Source of the DNA: Elizabethkingia bruuniana | Lineage (GTDB): Bacteria > Bacteroidota > Bacteroidia > Flavobacteriales > Weeksellaceae | NCBI RefSeq assembly: GCF_002024805.1 | Contig: NZ_CP014337.1 | Span: forward strand, 4,154,001 to 4,218,000 | DNA: 64,000 nt | Direction: 5' to 3' | Shown here: positions 32,745 to 43,145 of the stretch, in pieces | How the letters are laid out: the number at the start of each line of letters is the position of its first letter | Position numbering within the stretch: position 1 is the first letter of the stretch | Notes under the pieces: generated by a model | Told to the model about the DNA's origin: nothing | The model's input: the letters and a program-made list of their open reading frames with translations, nothing else | Databases searched by the model: none | Made by a program: the position numbers and the translations under genes

Positions 32745-32834
32745 TTTATTATATCCTGAGCATAAAAAAACAGAATATTAAAGATCGAATATAAATAATT
32801 AGTATTTTTATGAGAGTTAATAATCTCATAAACA

Positions 32835-33866
32835 ATGACTTTAGGACAACAGATTTTATTCTTCTTTAGCGGAATAGGTGCCTTTAATGGTTTACTGTTA
32901 GGAAGCTATCTTTTGTTTGTAAGAAAGTTAAAATATATCCCGGACTTCTTTTTGGGACTTCTTTTGTTGATGCTGAGTACCAGGGTAGGTATATCCGTAT
33001 GCTTTTATTTTGATCAAGACTGGCCTCGGATTATACCACATTTGGGACTGGCTGCACTTTATTTCGTAGGGCCCGCATTGTATTATTTCGTATTGTCCTC
33101 CTTTCAGCAAGAACAGTTCAATATCAGAAAATGCAAAAAGAACTTTAGTACCCTAACAATTGTTTTAGGAGTCGTAGGCTTTTTATATCTCATCTTTCCG
33201 GTTACCTGGATGCAATATTTTGGAGCCTTTATTTATGGAGTATGGATGACTTTTGTTTTGTTGTCAGTCTATCAGTATTATATTCTCTCGAAAAAAAAAT
33301 CCAAGAACCTGAACAGATATGTACTTCCGGTCTTGGTAAGTAATGTTATTATTTTCTCCGTATATGAACTGATTTCTGTTGAAATCGTAGAAATTTATTG
33401 TCTTAGTGGAAGTATAGTATTTTCATTTATTCTGTATGTCAATTTTCTTATATTATTTAACCGCAAATATCATTCTGTAGGTTTGAAGGAAGCAGGTAAA
33501 TATTCTAACAAAAAAATATGTGATGAGAGAGCAGATAATTTTGTTACCAGGTTAGACCAGTTGATGTATACAGAAGAATTGTATAAAAATCCTAATCTGA
33601 AGCTAAGTGATTTGGCTTCGAAAATGAATATTTCTGCACACCAGCTTTCGCAGCTCCTCAATGATAATCTAGGTAAAAGCTTTTCTATCTATGTTAATGA
33701 ATACAGAATAGAAGAAGCGTGTAGAATAATTACTTCTGATTCTTTTCTTAAAATTGAAGAGATAGGATATGAAGTAGGTTTTAATTCAAAATCGACTTTT
33801 TTCTCAACTTTCAAAAAAATTAAAAACGCTACACCACAACTTTACAGAAACGCTGCAATGGACTGA
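32835..33866 (+). CDS. AraC-family regulator with N-terminal membrane domain
   Basis: 343 residues. The first ~215 are hydrophobic with about seven predicted membrane helices (for example QQILFFFSGIGAFNGLLLGS, FFLGLLLLMLSTRVGISVCF, SNVIIFSVYELIS). The C-terminal ~100 residues are an AraC DNA-binding domain with helix-turn-helix motifs LSDLASKMNISAHQLSQLLN and IEEIGYEVGFNSKSTFFSTF. It would sense something at or in the membrane and regulate transcription nearby. The OMP barrel gene 108 nt downstream, on the same strand and with its own -7 element, is the obvious candidate target. That is inference. Confidence 0.88.
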   Translation: MTLGQQILFFFSGIGAFNGLLLGSYLLFVRKLKYIPDFFLGLLLLMLSTRVGISVCFYFDQDWPRIIPHLGLAALYFVGPALYYFVLSSFQQEQFNIRKCKKNFSTLTIVLGVVGFLYLIFPVTWMQYFGAFIYGVWMTFVLLSVYQYYILSKKKSKNLNRYVLPVLVSNVIIFSVYELISVEIVEIYCLSGSIVFSFILYVNFLILFNRKYHSVGLKEAGKYSNKKICDERADNFVTRLDQLMYTEELYKNPNLKLSDLASKMNISAHQLSQLLNDNLGKSFSIYVNEYRIEEACRIITSDSFLKIEEIGYEVGFNSKSTFFSTFKKIKNATPQLYRNAAMD

Positions 33867-33947
33867 AAATAAGTACTAATAATTCCGAAATTATAATTCC
33901 GGACTTCCATATTTAAAATCCAGGTCTGCCCCCACACTCCGCTCCGG

Positions 33948-33955
33948 TATTTTTG
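33948..33955 (+). promoter_or_regulatory. -7 promoter element for the OMP barrel gene
   Basis: TATTTTTG, an exact TAnnTTTG match, 19 nt before the ATG at 33975. There is no recognisable -33 TTG, which would suit an activator-dependent promoter; the upstream stretch is locally GC-rich. Confidence 0.4.
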
Positions 33956-33974
33956 AGTCATCAAAATCAGGACT

Positions 33975-36326
33975 ATGACGACAAAATTTTGGAGTATTAT
34001 CTTATTTCTTCTATCAGTAAGTATTACTGCACAATCTATTCGGGGAAAAATTATTGATGCAGAAACGAGAAGACCAGTGACAAATGCAGAAGTTAGAATA
34101 TTCACATCTTCAGATCTACCAGCCCAAAAGACCAATACAGATTCGTTGGGAGTCTTTAGTTTTTCATCAGATAATACTTTAGCTTTCCAATTTATGATTA
34201 CTGCGGCAGGATTTGATGAGATGAGGATTGATAATTTTGTGAATAACCAGAATATTTTACTTCGCCCTGCTACTGCTACAATCTCTGAAGTAACAGTTCA
34301 GGGTAGAAAAAATGTGCAGTTGAATAATGGTAATCCTGAGTATTCAGTTTCCGGAAATAAAGACTTAAAAACGGCTGTTAATCTTATAGATGTTCTGCGG
34401 AAGACACCCGGAGTTAGTATGGGTGAAGATAACGCTGTAATGATAGGGAGAAATACAGCAAGTATTTTTGTAAACGGAAAACCATTAGTAATGAGTGCTC
34501 AGGAGCTGCAAAACTATTTGAAGACATTGACGCCGGATATGGTTAACGCTGTTGAAATAATAGCAAATCCTTCTTCCAGATATGATGCAGAAATAAAAGG
34601 AATTGTAAACATTAAACTTAAAAAGAATAACCAGCTTGGTTTACGGGGAAATTATTCGGGAAACCTTCAGCTAAACAGAACAGTATTTGTCGAAAATAAT
34701 CTGGATATTTCTTATAATACAAACAGAGTTGCTTATAAATTAGTAATGGGTTATAATAACGGAATCAATACCTATAAGTATAACGCACTACAACACTTGG
34801 CAAATACCAATATCATGAGAACCGATATTTACCAGAGAATGTTTTGGCGGGTATATAGCTTGCAGGCCGGGTTAGATTTTAGAATCAATGATTACAACAG
34901 AATTGGCCTAACATTTAGGCAGAATGAACGCTATGACGAAAGAAACAGGATTGGTGAATTATTGACCCGGAAAAAAGATGATGTTGATATAGTTTCCTAT
35001 ACAGGAAGCGAAAATCCTATTAATTATCACCAGAATAATACAGGTGCAGTTCTGGATTATTCTTTCAGTAAAAATAATTTTGAATTCAATGTAATAGGGA
35101 ATTACCTGTCAGTGAAAAACAATCAGAATGATGATTTTATTGATAGAGATAAACTGTCAGAAGTAAAACTATCTCATTGGAAATCAGACTTGCTTAATAA
35201 AGTAAATATACTGACCTTGCAAACCGATCTTTCCAAAAAGATAGGAGGAGCTAGTCTGGAGGCGGGATTAAAGTTCAGTTCTTCGGAGACACATAATAAT
35301 ATACGTTATGATACACTTTCTTCCGGCCAGAAATTTGAATATGATCCTGGAAGGAGTAATATCTTTTTATACAAAGAAAAAATTTATGCAGGCTATATTT
35401 CTTACAGCCAGAAATTCGGAAAATTTAGCATTAATGGTGGTTTGAGGGCTGAGCATACGAATAGTGTTTCTAGTGCAGTAACTATGGATTCGGTTGTTAG
35501 CAGAAGTTATACCAAATGGCTTCCGTCAATTAATATAGGCTATACTATAAATAACTCGACTGAGTTGTCTTTATCATATAGCAGGAGAATGACAAGACCT
35601 CCATTTTCACAGCTTAATCCTTTTCGGGTATACTTCAGCCCACTTAATTACTGGATCGGGAATCCATATTTACTTCCCTCTATAACCAGTCAGCTGAAAG
35701 CAACGTTTCGGAAGAAAAACTTTATAGGTTCCCTGATTGTTGGAAGAGAAAATGATGTTATTGTAAGATATCCGGTATATCATCCGGAGACCAATATTTT
35801 AGAATATCTGGGAACAAACTTACCTTATCAGGATTTTGCAGCTCTGGAAATTTCATTTCCGGTGAAGCTTACAAAATGGTGGAATATTAATACACAATGG
35901 ACGGGTAATTATAATTACGAGTACAGGCCTTATTTAGATACTGTTTTTACAAAAAATATTTATTCCTATGCCTTTGGAATTAATCAAACGTTCACACTTC
36001 CTAAAGGATATACAGCTAATATTTTTTCGCATTTTGAATCTCAGTCAGGGAATAGCCTTTACATTTATAAATCCCGTTATACAGTTGATCTGTCGATACA
36101 GAAAAGTTGGCTTGATAATAAGCTAAATACGAAGCTAAGTTTCAATAATATTTTTGACAGTTTTGCCCAGACATTGATTTTCCGTCACAAACAGATTATG
36201 AATAATCAACTACGACATTGGAATGATCTCCGGAAAATAGTTTTTGCATTAAGTTATAATTTTGGTTCTTCAAGATATGAAGCTAAAGAACTTAAAAGAA
36301 GTGAAGAAGAAAACAGAGCACGATAA
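33975..36326 (+). CDS. TonB-receptor-like outer-membrane barrel (OMP_b-brl_3 family)
   Basis: 783 residues. Signal peptide MTTKFWSIILFLLSVSITAQ, a carboxypeptidase-regulatory-like domain (IRGKIIDAETRRPVTNAEVR, about 20-100), a plug-like region (LIDVLRKTPGVSMGEDNAVM and SIFVNGKPLVM), then a large beta-barrel. Conserved barrel text includes LSLSYSRRMTRPPFSQLNPF and WNINTQWTGNYNYEYRP. A classical TonB box is not seen. Relatives are outer-membrane proteins of unknown substrate. The upstream AraC gene probably controls it. It is a distant paralogue of 40149-42482. Confidence 0.85.
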   Translation: MTTKFWSIILFLLSVSITAQSIRGKIIDAETRRPVTNAEVRIFTSSDLPAQKTNTDSLGVFSFSSDNTLAFQFMITAAGFDEMRIDNFVNNQNILLRPATATISEVTVQGRKNVQLNNGNPEYSVSGNKDLKTAVNLIDVLRKTPGVSMGEDNAVMIGRNTASIFVNGKPLVMSAQELQNYLKTLTPDMVNAVEIIANPSSRYDAEIKGIVNIKLKKNNQLGLRGNYSGNLQLNRTVFVENNLDISYNTNRVAYKLVMGYNNGINTYKYNALQHLANTNIMRTDIYQRMFWRVYSLQAGLDFRINDYNRIGLTFRQNERYDERNRIGELLTRKKDDVDIVSYTGSENPINYHQNNTGAVLDYSFSKNNFEFNVIGNYLSVKNNQNDDFIDRDKLSEVKLSHWKSDLLNKVNILTLQTDLSKKIGGASLEAGLKFSSSETHNNIRYDTLSSGQKFEYDPGRSNIFLYKEKIYAGYISYSQKFGKFSINGGLRAEHTNSVSSAVTMDSVVSRSYTKWLPSINIGYTINNSTELSLSYSRRMTRPPFSQLNPFRVYFSPLNYWIGNPYLLPSITSQLKATFRKKNFIGSLIVGRENDVIVRYPVYHPETNILEYLGTNLPYQDFAALEISFPVKLTKWWNINTQWTGNYNYEYRPYLDTVFTKNIYSYAFGINQTFTLPKGYTANIFSHFESQSGNSLYIYKSRYTVDLSIQKSWLDNKLNTKLSFNNIFDSFAQTLIFRHKQIMNNQLRHWNDLRKIVFALSYNFGSSRYEAKELKRSEEENRAR

Positions 36327-36500
36327 AATGCACAGTAAAAAGTATTTTTATGGATAAAAAATTCATATAAAGTTAAAATATGCTCCAAATTCAGATAAAA
36401 TATCTTTTGTTTTGTTTAAAACATGATTTGGTTTGTATAAGTAGCATTTTTAGTACAAAATATAACTCTAAAAGTCAATTATTGTCCTAAAGTACTCCAT

Positions 36501-36531
36501 TTGTAGAAGATTTTTGATTTGTTTAGCTTTG
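36501..36531 (+). promoter_or_regulatory. Promoter of the amidinotransferase-family gene at 36550
   Basis: TTG (36501-36503), 20-nt spacer, TAGCTTTG (36524-36531) followed by CG. A strong consensus match with a leader of only about a dozen nt. Confidence 0.65.
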
Positions 36532-36549
36532 CGCTTCTAGTTTTTATTT

Positions 36550-37467
36550 ATGAAGCTAAACATTAAAAATGAAACAGGGAGACTGAAAAGCGTTGTTTTG
36601 GGACAACCACAGTCAATGGGTGATACTCCGGAGTTAAAAGACTCTTATGATGCTAAATCATACCAGAGCATTAAAAAAGAAATTTACCCTGTAGAGAAGG
36701 ATATTATATCGGAGATGAATGCTTTTGAAAAAGTACTTCACAAATATAATGTAGAAGTTTTCCGTCCCGAAATTATTAAAGATTACAATCAGGTTTTTTC
36801 CAGAGACGTTGCTTTTGTTATCGACGACAAAATGATTATTTCCAATATCATTGAAGACAGAGCAGATGAACAAGAGGCATACAGAAAGATATTTGAAAAA
36901 GTTCCGTGGAGAAATATTATCAATCTACCGGAAAGTGCTCATATAGAAGGTGGTGATGTTATTGTATGGAACGACTTTTTGTTTGTAGGAACCTGCTACA
37001 GTCAGGATTACAGAAGTTATAAGACAGCACGTACCAACGAATATGCCATAGAAATACTTAAGGAGTATTTTCCTCATAAAAGGATTATAGATCTTGATCT
37101 GAAAAAAGATGACAAGAATCCAAAGAAAGGAATTTTGCACCTTGATTGTACATTTAATCCAATAGGGAAAGATAAATGCGTTATTTATAAAGACGGTTTT
37201 GTAGAAGAAAGTGACTACCAATTGCTATTAGATATTTTTGGTGAAGAAAACTGTTTTGTTATCAATAACGAAGAAATGGTAGCAATGGTACCTAATATTT
37301 TCTCAATAGACCACGATATTGTTGTAACAGACGGATCTTTTACAAGGCTAAATCAGCACCTGAGAGAAAAATGGAACTTTACAGTAGAAGAAATTCCGTA
37401 TAGAGAAGTTTCTAAGATGGGGGGACTTTTGCGTTGTTCTACAATGCCTTTGGTAAGAGAAAAATAA
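36550..37467 (+). CDS. Arginine deiminase / dimethylargininase-like hydrolase
   Basis: 305 residues of the guanidino-group-modifying superfamily. The catalytic set is visible: FSRDVAFVIDDK (substrate-binding Asp), SAHIEGGDVIVW (Glu and Asp), LHLDCTFNPIG (catalytic His) and the C-terminal GGLLRCSTMPL (nucleophilic Cys). Such enzymes hydrolyse or transfer the guanidino group of arginine, methylarginine or related compounds. In flavobacteria close relatives are annotated as dimethylarginine dimethylaminohydrolase; the true substrate is uncertain. It is cytoplasmic (no signal) and monocistronic, with its own promoter. CtlX at 39141, two genes on, belongs to the same superfamily. Confidence 0.82.
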   Translation: MKLNIKNETGRLKSVVLGQPQSMGDTPELKDSYDAKSYQSIKKEIYPVEKDIISEMNAFEKVLHKYNVEVFRPEIIKDYNQVFSRDVAFVIDDKMIISNIIEDRADEQEAYRKIFEKVPWRNIINLPESAHIEGGDVIVWNDFLFVGTCYSQDYRSYKTARTNEYAIEILKEYFPHKRIIDLDLKKDDKNPKKGILHLDCTFNPIGKDKCVIYKDGFVEESDYQLLLDIFGEENCFVINNEEMVAMVPNIFSIDHDIVVTDGSFTRLNQHLREKWNFTVEEIPYREVSKMGGLLRCSTMPLVREK

Positions 37468-37475
37468 ATTTTTAT

Positions 37476-37506
37476 TTGCAGATATTAATAATATCTACTA
37501 CTTTTG
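37476..37506 (+). promoter_or_regulatory. Promoter of the SAM riboswitch-metY unit
   Basis: TTG (37476-37478), 20-nt spacer, TACTTTTG (37499-37506). It lies 28 nt upstream of the riboswitch P1 stem. Confidence 0.65.
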
Positions 37507-37533
37507 TCGAGGATTTACACACAAATCCATTTA

Positions 37534-37629
37534 CTTATCCAGAAAGACGGAGGGAATTGACCCGGTGAAGTCTTGGCAACCTGCAAAAGGTAAGGTGCCA
37601 CATTCAACCCCAAAAAAGGGAAAGATAAG
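37534..37629 (+). ncRNA. SAM-I (S-box) riboswitch
   Basis: The outer stem P1 pairs CTTATC (37534-37539) with GATAAG (37624-37629). Inside, the conserved S-box blocks are present: GGAGGGAATTGACCCGGTGA, then GTCTTGGCAACC (kink-turn and P2), GGTAAGGTGCCACATTCAA (P3/J3-4) and GGGAAAGATAAG closing P4/P1. With S-adenosylmethionine bound, P1 forms and the downstream terminator can fold, switching off the gene. The downstream methionine-biosynthesis gene metY fits this. The family is recognised by motif, not by a covariance search. Confidence 0.9.
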
Positions 37630-37667
37630 TCTGAAAAAAGTTTGAAATATTTATAACAAAATACTCA

Positions 37668-37699
37668 AAACTCTTTCGACTTGTCGGAAGAGTTTTTTT
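37668..37699 (+). terminator. Terminator in the SAM riboswitch expression platform
   Basis: AAACTCTTTCGAC (37668-37680) pairs with GTCGGAAGAGTTT (37683-37695, one G-T pair), followed by a T run. It lies after the aptamer and before metY, as expected for SAM-dependent transcription termination. Confidence 0.85.
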
Positions 37700-37748
37700 A
37701 TTCTCCGGCATTTACTCATTTCTTGGATAAGTTTGAACTAACAGATAA

Positions 37749-39053
<1,305 letters not shown>

Positions 39054-39084
39054 AAATATTCTTACTTACTTTACTTTTATTAAC

Positions 39085-39117
39085 AGTTCCGTTGAAGAGA
39101 TTCGACGGAACTTTTTT
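39085..39117 (+). terminator. Intrinsic terminator after metY
   Basis: AGTTCCGTTGAA (39085-39096) pairs with TTCGACGGAACT (39101-39112, one G-T pair) around a GAGA loop, then TTTTT. It overlaps the ctlX promoter. Confidence 0.85.
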
Positions 39118-39124
39118 ATTTTTG
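39092..39124 (+). promoter_or_regulatory. Promoter of ctlX overlapping the metY terminator
   Basis: TTG (39092-39094, inside the terminator stem), 22-nt spacer, TATTTTTG (39117-39124); 17 nt to the ATG at 39141. Confidence 0.55.
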
Positions 39125-39140
39125 CTTTATAATAAATATT

Positions 39141-40064
39141 ATGCAGTCAACTGATACGATTTTAATGATAGAGCCTATCGCATTTGGATTTAATGCACAA
39201 ACGGCGGTAAATAATTATTTTCAGGTAAATGATGAATCCAAAGATACACAATCTGAAGCACTGAGAGAGTTTAATGCTTTTGTAGATAAGCTTAGAAGCA
39301 AAGGTGTAAATGTAATTACCGTAAAAGATACTTTGGACCCACATACTCCAGACTCTATATTCCCGAATAACTGGGTAAGCTTCCATCAGGATGGTACTGT
39401 CATTTTATACCCAATGTTTGCAGAGAACAGAAGGCTTGAACGCAGAAATGATATATTAGATCAATTGTCCGGAAAAGGACTTAGCATTGCTGCAGTTAAA
39501 GATTACTCAGTATTTGAAGCAGAAAACAAATTTTTAGAAGGAACAGGAAGTATGATTCTTGATCGTGAAAATAAGATTGCTTACGGAGCAATTTCATTAC
39601 GTCTGGATCAAGAAGTTTTTAGAAAATGGTGTGCAGAATTTGGCTATAAGCCTGTAGTATTCCATTCTTTCCAGTCTGTAAACGGAGAGAGACTTCCGAT
39701 CTATCATACCAATGTAATGATGTGTGTGGGAAGTGACTATGCTGTAATCTGTCTGGATACAATTGATGATGCGACAGAAAGAGAGCTGGTAGAGAGGACA
39801 CTTACAGAAAGTCATAAAGAAGTAATTGAAATTTCTGAAGAACAAATGCAGAACTTTGCAGGTAATATGCTTGAAGTAAGAAATAATGATGGTCATAAAT
39901 TTTTGGTAATGAGTGAATGTGCATATAAGAGTCTTACCTCAAGGCAAATTCAAACGATAGAAGCGCATGCTGAAATATTATACTCCGACCTTCATACCAT
40001 AGAAAAGAATGGTGGTGGTAGTGCTCGTTGTATGATGGCTGAAGTTTTTCTTCCAAAAAAATAA
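39141..40064 (+). CDS. ctlX: Citrulline utilization hydrolase CtlX (amidinotransferase superfamily)
   Basis: 307 residues. It has the CtlX pattern: DSIFPNNWVSFHQDGTVILY, ENRRLERRNDIL, FLEGTGSMILDRENKIAYGA, the catalytic-His region LPIYHTNVMMCVGSDYAVIC and the C-terminal Cys in NGGGSARCMMAEVFLP. CtlX-type enzymes act in citrulline or arginine breakdown. No further pathway gene is beside it, and activity is inferred from family only. It has its own promoter within the metY terminator. No signal peptide. Confidence 0.9.
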   Translation: MQSTDTILMIEPIAFGFNAQTAVNNYFQVNDESKDTQSEALREFNAFVDKLRSKGVNVITVKDTLDPHTPDSIFPNNWVSFHQDGTVILYPMFAENRRLERRNDILDQLSGKGLSIAAVKDYSVFEAENKFLEGTGSMILDRENKIAYGAISLRLDQEVFRKWCAEFGYKPVVFHSFQSVNGERLPIYHTNVMMCVGSDYAVICLDTIDDATERELVERTLTESHKEVIEISEEQMQNFAGNMLEVRNNDGHKFLVMSECAYKSLTSRQIQTIEAHAEILYSDLHTIEKNGGGSARCMMAEVFLPKK

Positions 40065-40084
40065 GTTAATAACATATAAAAAAT

Positions 40085-40117
40085 AAATGCGCCGCAGGCT
40101 TTGCCTGCGGCGCATTT
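40085..40117 (-). terminator. Strong GC-rich hairpin between convergent genes, terminator for the minus-strand OMP gene
   Basis: AAATGCGCCGCAGGC (40085-40099) and GCCTGCGGCGCATTT (40103-40117) form a perfect 15-bp stem with a 3-nt loop. On the minus strand it is followed by a T-rich tail, so it terminates the gene at 40149-42482. On the plus strand (ctlX) it lacks a T run but may still block transcription or protect the 3' end. Confidence 0.8.
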
Positions 40118-40148
40118 CGTGAAAAATATAGTTTGATATTGGTTTGAT

Positions 40149-42482
40149 TTATTTTGTTCTGTTTTTTATAGCATCAGTAGCAGCTTCTATATCACGCACT
40201 TTTTTGACTTTTTTATTTCCGAAATTATAAGTGATGGATAAGTCTAGCTGGCGTCTGTACATATAATTGTTAACATAATTGAAACTTCCGTTAAGTTTTG
40301 GATCGTTAATGATTACTTTATTTGTATCTAATACATCATATACAGTAGCCATGAACGTCCAGTCTCCCCATATTTTTTTCAAACTAAGGTCTAGGCTTCC
40401 TAATGCACCTAGTTGTCCTAATTCTATTTGTTGCTTATCTACAAACCAGTAATTAACACCTGCATACCACGTTTTAGCTTTATCCAGACGAATATTGTTA
40501 TTGGCTTGAAGATTTAAACTTGTGGAATTTACATTATTAACGTAAGGAATGAACTTATCACCATTTAGCGGATCCGTATCCAAGTATCCCTTATTAATAT
40601 TAACCAGAACACCTACATTAAGGGTTGTTGTCCAATAACCTTTAAAAAAGCTCTTTTGCATTCCTACTGTGAAATTAAGCTCTTGTTTATTTCCAAAATT
40701 GGTGCGAATGTAGCGAAGCTCATTAATGTTAGTAGAATAAGTATCATATTTACCAGTTTCTGGATCTATTATTGGGTTATTATCTTTATCAAACTTAGTC
40801 ACCTTTACTGTTCGTTCTCTCTGTAAAGGAACCTGTGTAATAACATCTTTGTAGAAACTATGACTTACAATAAAATAATAAGAGTTTTTGTACATATAAG
40901 TCAGCTCTTGATTGTAAGTCGATGATGCCTTTACAAATGGATTATTCTGAATATAGTTATATTGTGTCAAATAGGTTCTAACAGGATTTAGTTCCCAGAA
41001 AGAAGGTCTTCTCATTCTGCTGGAAAATGCGTAAGAAATATTATTATTCTTGTTAATAGCATAATTTAAGCTTAGATATGGTAGGAAGTTGTTGTAATCT
41101 CTTTTGATATTGCTCAAACTTGGATCTGCAGCATTCGATGATTCTCCAACACTATTGGTTATTTCATAGCGGGCACCAACTTTTCCACTAAACTTATCTG
41201 AGAATTTTTTATCTAATGTCAGATAGAATCCATAGATCTTTTCAGTGTAAATAAAATGATTAGGGTTATATACTCTGTCATATTTATTAGATTCTGCATT
41301 CCAGTTGTCTGTATAGGATTTTGTATCGTTATCTGTTTTGGTGTGATTGTAATTTCCACCGACACTTAGTGTAAAATCATTCTTAAACTTTTGTACATAG
41401 TCCACCATTCCTGAAAAATTATTGATCATCTGAGGCGTGCTTTGCACAATATTGGTCATTATATCTGGTGTGCCAGGATTTCTGTAAATGATGTCTCCAT
41501 TTTGATTGGCATTTATTGTTGTGTTGGTGCTATTCTGGCCTCTGTGGTAATTAAGGTAGGCAGCGTTCACATTTAATTTACTTCCTAAAGAATCTGTTTT
41601 TAACTCATAATTCAGATTGACAGAGTTATTGTAAGACTGTGCATTTTCATAGCTTTTAGTCCAGTTATATCTGCTTTGCCAGTTGTTCTTGTCATCTAAG
41701 AATTTCACGGTATTGAATAAATCAGATGTAGATGCAAAACTTTTATTATACCAGGTATTATAGCTTAAAGCTAAGTTACTGTTGTCAGTTAACGCATAGT
41801 CAATATTCAAATAACCTCCGTAGTTTTTATTCGGATCATTAACAGAACCTTCTGATTGGTTTGTTGAACGTTCGTTACCATTTCTTAATAAATAAGTCTG
41901 ATATTGTGTCCAGTCACTTGTATTAAAACTAGAGCTTATACCCAATTTATCTTTTCTGTAATTAACAGAAACTCCTGCTCCGGGATTATTGAAACGTCCC
42001 TGATTATTTGTCATTCTCAGGTTTCCATTCAGGCCATTATCAGCCCTTTTTTTAAGAATAATGTTGATAATTCCGTCTGAAGATTCTACCTGATATTCAC
42101 TACCGGGCATGGTAATAACTTCTATTTTCTGGATATTCTCTGCTGGAGTATTTTTCAAAAATGCTGCAAGAGCATCTGCATCCATTTGAGTTTTTCTTCC
42201 GTTGATAAAAATGATGGCGTTAGACTTACCAGCAATTTTTAGTGTTTTATCATCTGTTGTAGAAACTAAAGGTGTTTCTTTTAAAAGATTAAGTGCTGTA
42301 TTTCCTTTTGCTACAGGAGATGCTGCTACGTCGTATACAAATCTGTCTGTTTTTTTCTGAAAGACTTTCTTTGTAAGTGTTACTTCCTCAATTTTTTTTG
42401 TGGTGGCTGTATCTTTTTTAGATTGCTGTGCTGTTACCAGGATACCCCCCAGAATTCCTATAGAGAAGATTAATCGTTTCAT
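40149..42482 (-). CDS. TonB-receptor-like outer-membrane barrel, second paralogue
   Basis: 777 residues. Signal peptide MKRLIFSIGILGGILVTAQ. It lacks the N-terminal carboxypeptidase-like domain of the first paralogue (33975-36326) and goes directly from a linker (TTKKIEEVTLTKKVFQKKTD) to a plug-like region (LLKETPLVSTTDDKTLKIAG, IIFINGRKTQMDADALAAFL) and a beta-barrel. The barrel block AFSSRMRRPSFWELNPVRTY aligns with the SYSRRMTRPPFSQLNPF of the other. Outer-membrane location; substrate unknown. A promoter at 42546-42577 gives it a leader of about 58 nt. Confidence 0.85.
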   Translation of the reverse strand: MKRLIFSIGILGGILVTAQQSKKDTATTKKIEEVTLTKKVFQKKTDRFVYDVAASPVAKGNTALNLLKETPLVSTTDDKTLKIAGKSNAIIFINGRKTQMDADALAAFLKNTPAENIQKIEVITMPGSEYQVESSDGIINIILKKRADNGLNGNLRMTNNQGRFNNPGAGVSVNYRKDKLGISSSFNTSDWTQYQTYLLRNGNERSTNQSEGSVNDPNKNYGGYLNIDYALTDNSNLALSYNTWYNKSFASTSDLFNTVKFLDDKNNWQSRYNWTKSYENAQSYNNSVNLNYELKTDSLGSKLNVNAAYLNYHRGQNSTNTTINANQNGDIIYRNPGTPDIMTNIVQSTPQMINNFSGMVDYVQKFKNDFTLSVGGNYNHTKTDNDTKSYTDNWNAESNKYDRVYNPNHFIYTEKIYGFYLTLDKKFSDKFSGKVGARYEITNSVGESSNAADPSLSNIKRDYNNFLPYLSLNYAINKNNNISYAFSSRMRRPSFWELNPVRTYLTQYNYIQNNPFVKASSTYNQELTYMYKNSYYFIVSHSFYKDVITQVPLQRERTVKVTKFDKDNNPIIDPETGKYDTYSTNINELRYIRTNFGNKQELNFTVGMQKSFFKGYWTTTLNVGVLVNINKGYLDTDPLNGDKFIPYVNNVNSTSLNLQANNNIRLDKAKTWYAGVNYWFVDKQQIELGQLGALGSLDLSLKKIWGDWTFMATVYDVLDTNKVIINDPKLNGSFNYVNNYMYRRQLDLSITYNFGNKKVKKVRDIEAATDAIKNRTK

Positions 42483-42545
42483 AGCAAGTTTATTTTAGGT
42501 GTTAATTAGTGCTTAGTATTTTTTATTATCTAATATTTTACATGG

Positions 42546-42577
42546 CAAAGATATAATTATAAATTAGTATTATGCAA
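42546..42577 (-). promoter_or_regulatory. Promoter of the second OMP barrel gene
   Basis: On the minus strand TTG (complement of 42575-42577), 21-nt spacer, then TATCTTTG (complement of 42546-42553), a consensus match. Confidence 0.6.
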
Positions 42578-42712
42578 TACAAAGTAGTAAAATATTTTTA
42601 ATACCGATATTAACTTATTGATTATCAGTTATAAAAATTAACTACTGGAAATTACCTCTTTATCAATTAGACAATTGAGAGGTTAAAATTGTTACATGTT
42701 AAAGTGAAAAAA

Positions 42713-43057
42713 TTATTCTTCTCTGTTTTTTTTCGCCAGAGATTTGTCTACCCAAATGGTTGCGAAAGGGAATAGAGCAGCTAAAAGTGCAAAAACAAAA
42801 TCTTCATCATCCCAGTTATAAATTTTTCTGGATGGAAGACATAAGAGTAAGTATAGTGTAAAAAATAGACCGTGAATGTTACCAACAATAATAATGAAAA
42901 TTGTGGATAATAATCCGTCCGGATCATAACGCTTCCATACCATGGCTATACAATAAAGCAGAAAACATGAGACAGCCTCTGCAATACAAATGTTTTTAAA
43001 CCATCTGATAATTGTTTCTTCGGGGTATTTACTGAAATAGCGATTGATAAATTCCAT
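42713..43057 (-). CDS. DUF3817 membrane protein
   Basis: 114 residues from the ATG at 43057 (MEFINRYFSKYPEETIIRWF). Three hydrophobic helices follow: NICIAEAVSCFLLYCIAMVW, IFIIIVGNIHGLFFTLYLLL and FVFALLAALFPFATIWVDKS. This is the layout of DUF3817, small inner-membrane proteins of unknown function. The frame stays open to 43210, but the added segment has no membrane or domain character and would run into nadD, so I use the internal start. It lies 88 nt after nadD, possibly at the end of the recJ-nadD operon. Confidence 0.75.
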   Translation of the reverse strand: MEFINRYFSKYPEETIIRWFKNICIAEAVSCFLLYCIAMVWKRYDPDGLLSTIFIIIVGNIHGLFFTLYLLLCLPSRKIYNWDDEDFVFALLAALFPFATIWVDKSLAKKNREE

Positions 43058-43145
43058 TCTGCTGCAAAGATAATGATTAGTTGTCAGAATTAGCAGCTGA
43101 TTGTTATTAGCTTCTTTGTAATTGAAGAGACACTTCGGCTCTAAT

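Noticed and set aside
42654-42683. Imperfect hairpin (ACCTCT/AGAGGT with inner CAATT/AATTG) as terminator of the DUF3817 gene
   Set aside because: It lacks a clear T run on the minus strand, so termination could not be supported.
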